From assembly GCA_965277495.1 (NCBI GenBank), contig OZ255824.1, positions 372,001 through 436,000 on the forward strand: a DNA stretch of 64,000 bases. Reading direction: 5' to 3'. Each line of letters opens with the position of its first letter. The first letter of the stretch is position 1. The notes below the pieces were generated by a model. The model was not told where the DNA came from. It searched no databases and saw only the letters and a program-made list of their open reading frames with translations. The position numbers were made by a program, and so were the translations under genes. Positions 1 to 7,977 of the stretch are shown here, one piece after another. This stretch comes from CAHJXG01 sp965277495 (GTDB lineage Bacteria > Pseudomonadota > Alphaproteobacteria > Acetobacterales > Acetobacteraceae).

Positions 1-35
1 GGCTGGGCGGTTCCGCGCTGAAACTGCGGCCTACG

Positions 36-347
36 TCATTGGGCCGCCACGGAGCCCAGTCCAACAGCTTCGACCGCGCCCTGGCCAACGATCCGCCCCT
101 CCCATAGGCCGAAGGTCGTGCCAATCCGAATATGGGCGAGCGCCGCGTCCGGATCGAGGAAGTCGATGCCGACGCGCCGAGACTCGCCGGCCTGCAAAGG
201 CTGGGTCAGCCGGAGACGGACGTCGTGATTGCGGCCATTTACAACCATCACGCAGCCGAACCAACGGGCCGGCATCGGAGATGCACGGCCATCCTGGCCC
301 AGCGGCGCAAGCTCAACTATTGCAACGAAATCAGGATATGCCTTCAT
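36..347 (-). CDS. Small protein resembling the EF-Tu C-terminal domain
   Basis: A 103-residue protein; the ATG at 347 overlaps the stop of the preceding gene in an ATGA junction, which decides the start over a longer in-frame extension. The pattern (an AIVEL strand near the start, RARWFG-like middle, a GESRRVGIDF stretch and a final RIVGQGAVE strand) looks like a beta-barrel of the EF-Tu domain 3 type, a fold also found in short stand-alone bacterial proteins. No GTPase domain is present, so this is not an elongation factor. It forms a two-gene unit with the gene upstream and lies on the same strand as dnaE. Base composition is lower in GC than the neighbourhood. Function is unknown; the EF-Tu-like reading is by eye and moderately uncertain. 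Confidence 0.6.
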   Translation of the reverse strand: MKAYPDFVAIVELAPLGQDGRASPMPARWFGCVMVVNGRNHDVRLRLTQPLQAGESRRVGIDFLDPDAALAHIRIGTTFGLWEGRIVGQGAVEAVGLGSVAAQ

Positions 348-625
348 ATCGGCCCCAAAAATTTGAGCGTCCGTAGTTCTACGAGAAGGTCGGTTGAAAC
401 CACAAGGGTTGCAATACCCTGGTCGACAATCGCCTGTAGCCGCCATTCGACAAAACGGCTTGGGAAGGTAGCCGAAACCAGCCAGAAAGGACCCTCCCCA
501 AACATAGCCGCCGCAAGGATTGCATATCGAGCCGCACCTTCGCGAGCCAAAGCGAAATATTTAACCTCGTTGCCGTATGGATTGCGGAACCGCCCAAGCC
601 GTTCAAGATCTCGCAACTCGGTCAA
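344..625 (-). CDS. Hypothetical protein, translationally coupled to the EF-Tu-like gene
   Basis: A 93-residue frame that ends in an ATGA overlap with the following small gene, which argues that it is translated. I do not recognise the family. It has a FRNPYGNEVKYFALAREG segment, then hydrophobic strand-rich sequence (GPFWLVSATFP, IATLVVSTDLLVELR). The start is unclear: the first in-frame candidate is TTG at 625 with no good ribosome binding site, and the frame stays open upstream towards the dnaE stop without an ATG. Three 60-base rows counted in the pair (361, 481 and 541) give 29, 35 and 33 G+C, compared with 41 in a sampled dnaE row (3001). This suggests transferred or fast-evolving sequence. 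Confidence 0.5.
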   Translation of the reverse strand: MTELRDLERLGRFRNPYGNEVKYFALAREGAARYAILAAAMFGEGPFWLVSATFPSRFVEWRLQAIVDQGIATLVVSTDLLVELRTLKFLGPI

Positions 626-657
626 CAGAACGGACCGATAGATTTCGATGGATACCG

Positions 658-3600
658 TTAAACCTCCTCGACCCGCTCCACCCCCGGCACCACCTTCAGC
701 GCCTGCGCCAGCCTCGGCGTCACCTGGAAGCCGCCGGGGATGGTGATTTCCACCGCCTGCGCGTCGCCGATGCGCGGCACCAGCGTCACCCGCCCCCTTC
801 CCTTCGCCTCGCGCGCGAGGATGGCGCGGATGTGCGGCACGGCCTCGGTCCGGTCGAGCCAGATGCGTATCCCAGCACCGGCATCGACCGCCGCCTGCTC
901 CAGCGACACGCAGTCCGCCGCGGTCACCCGCAGGCTGTCGCCCTCCAGCCGCAGGTCCACGCCGACCAGCACCGCGTTGCCCGCCTTCAACGCGTCGCGC
1001 GCGCTGCCCAGCACCTCGCTGAACATCGTCACCTCAAAGCTGCCGCCCTGGTCCGACAACCGCACCCATGCCATCCGGCTGCCGGTGCGGGTCGAACGCT
1101 CCTTCGACGCCACCACGCAGCCGGCCATGCGCACCCGGGTCGCGCCCGCCAGCGCGCGGGCCTCCATTTGGCTGGACGGCACCACGCCGAGGCGCTTCAA
1201 CAGCGGGCCGTAGCTGTCGAGCGGATGCGCGGTCAGGTGAAAACCGACTGCCTCGGCCTCATGGCCCAGCCGTTCCATGGGGGGCCAGTCGGACATGGGC
1301 GGCAGGCGCAACGGCTCCGGGGTGGGGCCGCCGCCGAACAGGCCGGACTGACCGGTTTCGGCCTCCTCCGCACGGGCTTGGGCGCGGCGCAGCAGTGTCT
1401 CGGCGGCGGCGCACATCTGGGCGCGGTTGGGCAGGATGCTGTCGAAGGCGCCGGCGCGGGCCAGGTTCTCGAGCTGCGACTTGCTGAGTGGGCGCGGGTC
1501 GACGCGGGCGGCGAAATCGGCCGGGTCGGCGAACGGGCGGCGGCCGCGGGACGCGACCAGGGCCTGCATCGCCGCAAAACCGATGCGCTTGACCGCGGCC
1601 AGGGCGTAGCGGATCGCCTGGGTGCCGTCCGGCGCCACTTCCACCCGGAACTCCGCGCCGGATTGGTTGATGTCGGGCGGCAGCACGCGGATGCCGGTGC
1701 GTTCGGCTTCCTGACGCAACGCCGCGATCTTGTCGGTGTTGCTGAGCGCCAGGTTCATGCACGCGGCGAGGAAAGCGGCCGGGTGGTTCGCCTTCAGCCA
1801 GGCCGTTTGATAGGACAGCAGCGCATAGGCGGCGGCGTGGCTCTTGTTGAAGCCATAATCGGCGAACTTGGCCATGAGGTCGAAAACCTCGGTCGCCTTC
1901 GCCGGCGGTATGCCGCGGGCCGTCGCGCCATTGGTGAAAACCTGGCGTTGCTGCTCCATCTCCGACCGGATCTTCTTGCCCATCGCCCGGCGCAGCAGGT
2001 CGGCGGCGCCCAGGCTGTATCCGGCCATGGTCTGCGCGATCTGCATGACCTGTTCCTGATAGACGATGATCCCGTAGGTCTCGGCCAGGATCGTCTGCAG
2101 CTCCGGGTGCGGCGCCTCCCACGCCTCGCCGTGCTTGCGCCGGCAATAATCGGGGATGTTGGCCATCGGACCCGGCCGATACAGCGCGCCGACGGCAATC
2201 AGGTCCTCGAACCGGTCGGGGCGCATCTGCCGCAGCACGTCGCGCATGCCCTGGCTTTCGAACTGGAACACGCCGCCGCCGTCGCCACGGGACAGCATTT
2301 CATACGTCTTGGGATCGTCGAGCGGCAGGCGGTCCAAATCGACGGGAACGCCAAGCTCATGCAGGATCGCCACCGCACGCTGCAGGATCGTGAGCGTCGT
2401 CAGGCCGAGGAAGTCGAACTTCACCAATCCGGCCTGCTCCACGTACTTCATCGAGTACTGCGTCACCAACGTGTCCGCCTTTGGATCGCGATACAGCGGC
2501 ACGAGGTCGATCAGCGGACGGTCGCCGATCACCAGCCCGGCGGCGTGCGTGCTGGCGTGGCGATACAGGCCCTCCAACTGCAGTGCCACTTCCAACAGGC
2601 GGCGCACGCTCTCGTCGCCGTCGCGCATCTCCTGCAACCGCTTCTCGCCGTCGATGGCCTGGGACAGGGTGACGGGATGCGCCGGGTTGTTGGGGATCAG
2701 CTCGGCGACGCGGTTCACCTGGCCGAACGGCAGGCCGAGCACGCGGCCCACGTCCCGCACCGCCGCCCGCGCCTGCAGTTTTCCAAATGTTATGATCTGC
2801 GCGACCCGGTCCGCGCCGTATTCGCGGCGGACATAGTCGATCACCTCGTCGCGGCGGTCCTGGCAGAAGTCGATGTCGAAGTCCGGCATCGACACGCGTT
2901 CGGGGTTAAGGAAACGCTCGAACAACAGCCCCCAGCGCAGCGGGTCGAGATCGGTGATCGTCAGCGCCCATGCCGCCACCGACCCGGCGCCCGAACCGCG
3001 GCCCGGCCCGACCGGGATGCCCTGCGCCTTCGCCCACTGGATGAAATCGGCGACGATCAGGAAATAACCGGGAAAGCCCATGCCGGCGATGACGCCCAGC
3101 TCGTATTCCAGCCGCTCGGCATAGACCGCGCGGGTCGCGGCGTCGGCGCCGAGCGCGTCCATGCGGTGCGCCAGGCCCTCGCGCGCCATGGCCCGGACGG
3201 TCTCGTCCTCGGTCTGGCCGGGCCGCACCTTCGGGCACATCGGCAGCAGCGGCTTGCGGGTTTCGGCCATCACGGCGCAGCTCCGCGCGATCGCCAGCGT
3301 GTTGTCGCAGGCGTCCGGCAGGTCGCGGAACAGGCGGCGCATGTCGCGGGCCGGCTTGAACCAGTGCTCCGGCGTCACCCGGCGGCGCGCGGCCTCGCTG
3401 ACCTGGCGGCCCTCGGCGATGCACAGCAGGGCGTCGTGCGCCTCGTGCATCTTGGGCGTGGCGAAGAAGCATTCGTTGGTGGCCACCAACGGCAGCCGAT
3501 GCTCATCGGCGAGCTGGATCAGCCCAGGCTCGATCGCACGTTCGACACTGAGGCCGTGGCGGTGCAGCTCCATCATGCAGCGGCCCGGGAACGCTTCGGC

Positions 3601-4074
3601 CAGTTGCGCCAGCAGCGCCGCCGCATCGGGCTTGCGCCCTTCGGCCAACATGCGGGCGATTGGGCCGCGGGTGCCGCCGGTCAGCAGCACCAGGCCCTCG
3701 GCGTGGTCCAGCAGCACCCGAAGCGGCAATTGCGGATCGGCCGGGTCGCCCTGCATGAAGCCCTGCGACGACAGCCGCTGCAGGTTCGCAAGCCCCGCCG
3801 CGTCCTGCGCCAGCACCACGACCGGGTCGGGCGCCAGCCGCGGGTTCTCGGCCCGGGTGATCGAGACCTGGCAGCCGACGATGGGCTGCACGCCCTTGCC
3901 GATGCAGGCCTGGCTGAACTCCAATGCGCCGAACAGGTTGCCGGTGTCGGTGATCGCCACTGCCGGCATCTTGGCCTCCTGCGCGGCGGCGGCGATTTTG
4001 TCGGCCTTGATCGCGCCCTCGCTCAGCGAATAGGCGGAATGGACGCGCAGGTGCACGAAGTCGGCGTACGGCAT
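658..4074 (-). CDS. dnaE: DNA polymerase III subunit alpha
   Basis: Replicative polymerase, 1138 residues, the usual DnaE length. The N-terminal PHP domain begins with HLRVHSAYSL and continues through AITDTGNLFG (residues about 8-50). The polymerase core has the GPGRGSGAGS motif near residue 356 and the catalytic acidic motif PDFDIDF near 397. The C-terminal quarter holds an HhH and OB-fold region (RVRMAGCVV to ADCVSLEQA, about 985-1070). The ATG at 4074 overlaps the lolD stop as TGATG; a TTG one codon earlier is less likely. The gene is last of a lolC-lolD-dnaE run, so it is probably co-transcribed with the lipoprotein-release genes. Confidence 0.97.
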   Translation of the reverse strand: MPYADFVHLRVHSAYSLSEGAIKADKIAAAAQEAKMPAVAITDTGNLFGALEFSQACIGKGVQPIVGCQVSITRAENPRLAPDPVVVLAQDAAGLANLQRLSSQGFMQGDPADPQLPLRVLLDHAEGLVLLTGGTRGPIARMLAEGRKPDAAALLAQLAEAFPGRCMMELHRHGLSVERAIEPGLIQLADEHRLPLVATNECFFATPKMHEAHDALLCIAEGRQVSEAARRRVTPEHWFKPARDMRRLFRDLPDACDNTLAIARSCAVMAETRKPLLPMCPKVRPGQTEDETVRAMAREGLAHRMDALGADAATRAVYAERLEYELGVIAGMGFPGYFLIVADFIQWAKAQGIPVGPGRGSGAGSVAAWALTITDLDPLRWGLLFERFLNPERVSMPDFDIDFCQDRRDEVIDYVRREYGADRVAQIITFGKLQARAAVRDVGRVLGLPFGQVNRVAELIPNNPAHPVTLSQAIDGEKRLQEMRDGDESVRRLLEVALQLEGLYRHASTHAAGLVIGDRPLIDLVPLYRDPKADTLVTQYSMKYVEQAGLVKFDFLGLTTLTILQRAVAILHELGVPVDLDRLPLDDPKTYEMLSRGDGGGVFQFESQGMRDVLRQMRPDRFEDLIAVGALYRPGPMANIPDYCRRKHGEAWEAPHPELQTILAETYGIIVYQEQVMQIAQTMAGYSLGAADLLRRAMGKKIRSEMEQQRQVFTNGATARGIPPAKATEVFDLMAKFADYGFNKSHAAAYALLSYQTAWLKANHPAAFLAACMNLALSNTDKIAALRQEAERTGIRVLPPDINQSGAEFRVEVAPDGTQAIRYALAAVKRIGFAAMQALVASRGRRPFADPADFAARVDPRPLSKSQLENLARAGAFDSILPNRAQMCAAAETLLRRAQARAEEAETGQSGLFGGGPTPEPLRLPPMSDWPPMERLGHEAEAVGFHLTAHPLDSYGPLLKRLGVVPSSQMEARALAGATRVRMAGCVVASKERSTRTGSRMAWVRLSDQGGSFEVTMFSEVLGSARDALKAGNAVLVGVDLRLEGDSLRVTAADCVSLEQAAVDAGAGIRIWLDRTEAVPHIRAILAREAKGRGRVTLVPRIGDAQAVEITIPGGFQVTPRLAQALKVVPGVERVEEV

Positions 4075-4751
4075 CAAAGCTCCTCGATTCGCCCGTCGCG
4101 CAAGGTTACCCGGCGGTCCATGCGGCTGGCCAGGTCGGGGTTATGCGTGGCGATCAGCGCCGCGACGCCTTCAGACCGCACCATGCGCAACAGCTCCTCG
4201 AACACGACGTTGCTGGTGCCGACGTCGAGGTTGCCGGTCGGCTCGTCCGCCAGCAGCACGCCGGGCGCGTTGGCGAGGGCGCGGGCGATCGCGACCCGCT
4301 GCTTCTCGCCGCCGGACAGCTTGCCTGGCAGATGCCCGGCACGCGCCGGCAGCCCGAATGCGGTCAGCAGCGCCATCGCCCGGTCCCGCGCCGCCCGCCG
4401 CGGCCGGCCAGCGACCATCTGCGGCAGAATGATATTCTCGGCGGCGGTGAACTCGGCCAGCAGGTGGTGCGCCTGATAGACGAAGCCGATGCGGTCGCGG
4501 CGGATCGCCGTGCGGTCCGCGTCCGGCAACTGCCCGGCATCCCGCCCGTCGACCATGACGACGCCGCTGTCTGGACGCTCCAGCAGGCCCGCCAGATGCA
4601 GCAGCGTGCTTTTGCCGGTGCCGGATGGCGCCACCAAGGCCACGATCTCGCCCATGCGCAGCGTGAGGTCGGCGCCCTGCAGCACATGCAGCTCGGCGTC
4701 GCCGCTGCGATAGGCGCGGCTGACGCCTTGCAGCACCAGCGGGTCACTCAT
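4074..4751 (-). CDS. lolD: Lipoprotein-releasing ABC transporter ATP-binding protein
   Basis: A 225-residue cytoplasmic ATPase that powers release of outer-membrane lipoproteins from the inner membrane to LolA. Walker A APSGTGKST lies at 41-49, the ABC signature LSGGEKQ at 145-151, and Walker B LLADEPTGNLD at about 166-176. The FVYQAHHLLAEFTAAEN stretch after the Q-loop is typical of the LolD/MacB/FtsE group. The gene overlaps the end of the permease gene by 8 bases and the start of dnaE by one base, so translation is probably coupled. Adjacency to the LolC/E-type permease supports LolD over MacB or FtsE. Confidence 0.95.
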   Translation of the reverse strand: MSDPLVLQGVSRAYRSGDAELHVLQGADLTLRMGEIVALVAPSGTGKSTLLHLAGLLERPDSGVVMVDGRDAGQLPDADRTAIRRDRIGFVYQAHHLLAEFTAAENIILPQMVAGRPRRAARDRAMALLTAFGLPARAGHLPGKLSGGEKQRVAIARALANAPGVLLADEPTGNLDVGTSNVVFEELLRMVRSEGVAALIATHNPDLASRMDRRVTLRDGRIEEL

Positions 4752-5997
4752 GCCGGAGCGCTTCGACCGGATCGGTCCTTGCGGCGCGCCAGCTTGGATA
4801 CAGCGTCGCGAGCAACGACAGGCCGAGCGCCATCAGCATGACCTGCAGCACCTCGTGCCAGTTCAGCTTCGCCGGCAAATGGGCCAGGTAATAAACCTCG
4901 GGATTGAACACGCTGGCGCCGGTCGCGGCCTCGACCCAATGCTGCAAGGTCTCGATGTTGAGGCAAAACAGCACGCCCAGGGCCACGCCGACGACCGTGC
5001 CGGTCACGCCCACGCTGGCGCCGCACATCAGGAAGATGCGCATGACTGCGCCCCGCCCCGCGCCGATGGTGCGCAGCACCGCGATGTCGCGCGTCTTGTC
5101 CTTCACCATCATGATCAGCGACGACACGACGTTGAACGCCGCCACCAGGATAATGAGCGTCAGGATCAGGAACATGACGTTGCGCTCGACCTGGACCGCG
5201 GCGAAGAAGCTGTTGTTGCTCTGCTGCCAATCGACGACGCGCACCGGCGTGCCCGCCAGCGCCGCCGTGATGCCGCGGCCGATGTCGCCGACATCCTGCG
5301 GATCGGCGACCATGACCTCGATATGTGAAGCCGCGCCGGGCTTCTGGAAGAAGATTTGCGCGGCCTCCAGCGGCAAGAACACGAACGACGTGTCGTATTC
5401 GTTCATGCCGACCTGGAACACGGCGGCCACGCGATAGGCGCGCACGCGGGGGATGGTGCCGAATGCGGTCGCGGCGCCCTGGGGCGAGACGAGGGTGAGC
5501 TGGCTGCCGACGGCCAGGCCGAACTTCTGCGCCAGGCCGACGCCGACCGCGATCGCGTCCTCGCCGTGGAAATCGTCGAGCGAGCCGGCGCGTATGTTGT
5601 CGCTGACGGCGTGCATGCGGCGGAAGTCCTCGGGGCGGATGCCGCGCACCAGGCCGCCGGCGGATTGCCCGCGCGGTCCCGTCAGCAAGACCTGGCCATC
5701 CATGACCGGCACTGCGGTGACGACGCCGGGCACGGCGCGGATGCGGGTTGTGGCGGCCTCGTAATCCGTGAGCGCCGCGGTCCCCGTGGGATAAACACCG
5801 AGATGGCCGTTGAATCCGAGGATGCGGTTCAGCAGGTCGACCTGGAACCCGCCCATGACCGACATCACGATGATCAGCGTGGCGACGCCCAGCGCGATGC
5901 CGACCAAGCTGAAGCCGGCGATGACGGAGACGAAACGCTCACCCCGGCGTGCGCGCAAATAGCGCCCGGCTACGGCACGCTCGAAAGGTCCAAACAT
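4744..5997 (-). CDS. lolC: Lipoprotein-releasing system permease, LolC/LolE type
   Basis: Inner-membrane permease of 417 residues. It has one membrane span near residues 22-45 (SLVGIALGVATLIIVMSVMG), a large periplasmic domain, then three spans near 275-295, 315-340 and 380-400, the standard FtsX/LolCE layout. The MMVKDKTRDIAVLRTIGA loop between spans is characteristic of the family. Only one such permease is present with LolD, as in organisms with a single hybrid LolC/E subunit (LolF type) that would act as a homodimer. A second copy elsewhere cannot be excluded from this window. The gene begins 1 base after the proS stop codon on the same strand. Confidence 0.93.
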   Translation of the reverse strand: MFGPFERAVAGRYLRARRGERFVSVIAGFSLVGIALGVATLIIVMSVMGGFQVDLLNRILGFNGHLGVYPTGTAALTDYEAATTRIRAVPGVVTAVPVMDGQVLLTGPRGQSAGGLVRGIRPEDFRRMHAVSDNIRAGSLDDFHGEDAIAVGVGLAQKFGLAVGSQLTLVSPQGAATAFGTIPRVRAYRVAAVFQVGMNEYDTSFVFLPLEAAQIFFQKPGAASHIEVMVADPQDVGDIGRGITAALAGTPVRVVDWQQSNNSFFAAVQVERNVMFLILTLIILVAAFNVVSSLIMMVKDKTRDIAVLRTIGAGRGAVMRIFLMCGASVGVTGTVVGVALGVLFCLNIETLQHWVEAATGASVFNPEVYYLAHLPAKLNWHEVLQVMLMALGLSLLATLYPSWRAARTDPVEALRHE

Positions 5998-5998
5998 G

Positions 5999-7309
5999 TT
6001 ACGCTATATGGGCGAGCGCAGCGTCCAATGGAAGCTCCAGCCGCTCGCCGGTCGCGCGGCGCTTCAGTTCGACGGTCCCGGCAGCGGCGCCGCGAGGGCC
6101 GATGACGACCTGCCACGGATGGCCCATCAGGTCGGCGTCGTTGAATTTCACCCCGGCGCGCTCCTCGCGGTCGTCATACAGCGCGTTCCCGGCCATGGCG
6201 GCGTAGGCTTGTTCACACAATGCGCCGGTGGCGGCGTCGCCCTGCTTGAGGTTCAGGATGGCGGCGCGGAACGGGGCGACGCTGTCGGGCCAGATGATGC
6301 CGGCGTCGTCGTGGTGCGCCTCGATCAACGCGCCGACCAGTCGGGACACGCCGATACCGTAGCTGCCCATGTTGGGCGCGATCGGCGCGCCGTCGGGGCC
6401 GGCGACCTGCAGGCCGACCAGCTCGCTATAGAGGGTGCCGAAGTTGAAGATCTGGCCGACCTCGATGCCGCGGCCCTCGCGGCGGCGTTCGGCGGGCACG
6501 CGGTCCCAGGCGGCGAGGTCGTGCTTCTCGTCGGTCGCGGCGTAAGGCGTGGTGACGGCGGTGAAGAAGCGGTCGAGCTGCTCGGGGTCGGTGTGGTCGA
6601 CGTCGTCTGCGCCGACGCGGATGGTCTCGACCGCGGCGTCGTAGAACACCTGGCTCTCGCCGGTGGGGGCCAGGATATGGAATTCGTGGCTCAGGTCGCC
6701 GCCGATCGGCCCGGTGTCGGCCGCCATCGGCACGGCCTGCACGCCGAGGCGCTGGAAGGTGCGGAGGTAGGACAGCATCATGATGCGGTAGCTGCGCACC
6801 GCGGCGGCGTGGTCGAGGTCGAAGGAATAGCCGTCCTTCATCAGGAACTCGCGCCCGCGCATGACGCCGAAGCGGGGCCGGGTCTCGTCGCGGAACTTCC
6901 ACTGGATGTGATACAAAATCTGCGGCAATTCGCGGTAGCTGCGGACCGATTGGCGCAGCAGGTCGGCGATCAGCAGCTCGTTGGTGGGGCTGTAGATCAG
7001 GTCGCGCTCGTGGCGGTCCCTAAGGCGGAGCATTTCGGGTCCATAGGCGTCGTAGCGGCCAGATTCACGCCATAGGTCGGCGGATTGCAGGGTCGGCAGC
7101 AGCAATTCCTGCGCGCCGACGCGGTCCTGTTCCTCACGAACTACCTGGGCAATGTTGCGCAGCACGCGCCATCCTGCCGGGAGCCAGGCGTAGATGCCGG
7201 CCGTCACTTGCAGCACCAGCCCGGCCCGCAGCATGAGCCGGTGCGACGCGATTTGCGCCTCCGCCGGGTTTTCCTTGATGGTGGGCAACAGGGAGCGGGA
7301 CAGGCGCAT
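5999..7309 (-). CDS. proS: Prolyl-tRNA synthetase, short alphaproteobacterial form
   Basis: Charges tRNA-Pro with proline. At 436 residues it is much shorter than the roughly 570-residue E. coli enzyme because the editing insertion between motifs 2 and 3 is missing, which is normal for alphaproteobacteria. Class II features include the motif 2 region QWKFRDETRPRFGVMRGREF (near 130-150), the motif 3 segment NMGSYGIGVSRLVGALIEA and a C-terminal anticodon-binding domain (GALCEQAYAAM onwards). The ATG at 7309 is followed by MRLSRSLLPTIKENP, the usual N-terminus. The upstream 417 bp contain no gene and probably carry its promoter. Confidence 0.96.
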   Translation of the reverse strand: MRLSRSLLPTIKENPAEAQIASHRLMLRAGLVLQVTAGIYAWLPAGWRVLRNIAQVVREEQDRVGAQELLLPTLQSADLWRESGRYDAYGPEMLRLRDRHERDLIYSPTNELLIADLLRQSVRSYRELPQILYHIQWKFRDETRPRFGVMRGREFLMKDGYSFDLDHAAAVRSYRIMMLSYLRTFQRLGVQAVPMAADTGPIGGDLSHEFHILAPTGESQVFYDAAVETIRVGADDVDHTDPEQLDRFFTAVTTPYAATDEKHDLAAWDRVPAERRREGRGIEVGQIFNFGTLYSELVGLQVAGPDGAPIAPNMGSYGIGVSRLVGALIEAHHDDAGIIWPDSVAPFRAAILNLKQGDAATGALCEQAYAAMAGNALYDDREERAGVKFNDADLMGHPWQVVIGPRGAAAGTVELKRRATGERLELPLDAALAHIA

Positions 7310-7357
7310 GGAGGACCTTGGTCAGTGGATCGACCGGGACCCTACAGGCCCAAGGCG

Positions 7358-7375
7358 AGCACCGCCAGCGGTGCT
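7358..7375. repeat. Short hairpin in the proS leader
   Basis: The 8-base arms AGCACCGC and GCGGTGCT are separated by only CA, about 50 bases upstream of the proS ATG. It could fold in the proS 5' untranslated region. There is no following U-tract on the proS strand, so an intrinsic terminator is unlikely. The role is unknown. Confidence 0.4.
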
Positions 7376-7418
7376 TGGCGCGACATTTCCGTCTGAATTT
7401 GTATCGAAATCGCGCAAT

Positions 7419-7435
7419 TTGTGTGCGGTGCACAA
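7419..7435. promoter_or_regulatory. TTGTG-N7-CACAA dyad, possible operator
   Basis: A 17-base interrupted palindrome, TTGTGTGCGGTGCACAA, centred on TGCGGTGCA, in AT-rich sequence upstream of proS. TGC-N3-GCA cores resemble sites described for PhaR-type regulators of polyhydroxyalkanoate granule genes in alphaproteobacteria. No phasin-like gene lies beside it, so this is only a resemblance. Confidence 0.25.
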
Positions 7436-7568
7436 TACTTTTTTGATAGATTCCGGGTGGCACGAGCAAGAATCTGCGTGACAGCCCTGCGGTTCGGAAC
7501 TAACAAGAAAGAAGTGGCCCGCGCGCAGGCGGCGCAGCGGGCCAAGTTTAGGGAGGAAACGCCAGTCA

Positions 7569-7603
7569 CACGGCAGGTCGGGAGAAGCTCTCGACCTGCC
7601 GTG
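7569..7603. repeat. Perfect 12-bp inverted repeat forming a strong hairpin
   Basis: Arms at 7569-7580 (CACGGCAGGTCG) and 7592-7603 (CGACCTGCCGTG) pair perfectly around an 11-base centre. The centre can itself pair GAG with CTC around AAG, giving nearly 16 paired bases. It lies downstream of the DUF1467 gene on the minus strand. Neither side has a clear run of T, so it is not a textbook rho-independent terminator. It could still end transcription or stabilise the 3' end of the rnj-DUF1467 messenger. Confidence 0.55.
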
Positions 7604-7726
7604 ATGATTACGCGCCAGCCTCCGTGAATCCACAAAAAATTATGCACCGGGAAGCATTTTTCTTGGGTGTTTAGACCTAGTTTGCCTGTTCCGCGGGCAA
7701 TAGCTGGCATACCGCCCAGAAATAGT

Positions 7727-7966
7727 TCATGCGGTGCGGAAAGACCACCAGTCGCTGCGAATAATGAGCATCGCAATCGCCCAGAGCACCGCTGAAATCA
7801 GCGTCGTCGCCAAAATCTTGCGGCCCATCAGCGGGCGCTCCGGCGCGCCGCGCCAGCCGGTCACGGCATCGGCGTCGGCCACCGGCCGGGTGCCGAACGG
7901 CAGCACGGCGAACAAAACCGTCCACCAGATCAACGTGAACAGCACAAACGCGGTAAATCCGCTCAC
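7727..7966 (-). CDS. DUF1467 family small membrane protein
   Basis: A 79-residue protein with two predicted membrane spans (about 5-23, FTAFVLFTLIWWTVLFAVLPFG, and 52-68, TTLISAVLWAIAMLIIRSDW), separated by a short loop with GTRP and a MGRKILATT turn. This layout and its position next to RNase J and proS match the DUF1467 family, a small alphaproteobacterial inner-membrane family of unknown function. The start is GTG at 7966, 11 bases after the RNase J stop codon, so it is the tail of the coaX-rnj unit. The sequence gives no clue to its biochemical role. Confidence 0.85.
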   Translation of the reverse strand: MSGFTAFVLFTLIWWTVLFAVLPFGTRPVADADAVTGWRGAPERPLMGRKILATTLISAVLWAIAMLIIRSDWWSFRTA

Positions 7967-7977
7967 GGACGCCCCCT

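Larger units (their letters stand above)
7310..7726. other. 417-bp intergenic region upstream of proS with dyads
   Basis: The longest non-coding stretch in the window, between proS and the DUF1467 gene, both on the minus strand. No open frame here shows convincing codon usage or family similarity. It contains three dyads, described separately: a hairpin near 7358-7375, a TTGTG/CACAA dyad at 7419-7435 and a strong hairpin at 7569-7603. The AT-rich patches at 7400-7450 and 7620-7680 stand out from the GC-rich surroundings. The region probably holds the proS promoter and leader, but I could not identify a convincing -35/-10 pair. Confidence 0.6.

Noticed and set aside
577..4476. Open frame of about 1300 codons on the plus strand opposite dnaE
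   Set aside because: It is antisense to a clear dnaE and lolD, has His/Arg/Gln-rich composition typical of GC-rich shadow frames, and shows no family motif.
7569..7603. Rho-independent terminator call for the hairpin
   Set aside because: Stem is strong but no T-run follows on either strand, so it is listed as an inverted repeat only.
7342..7776. Minus-strand open frame in the proS-DUF1467 gap
   Set aside because: Runs over the hairpin region and into DUF1467 in another frame; no recognisable protein features.
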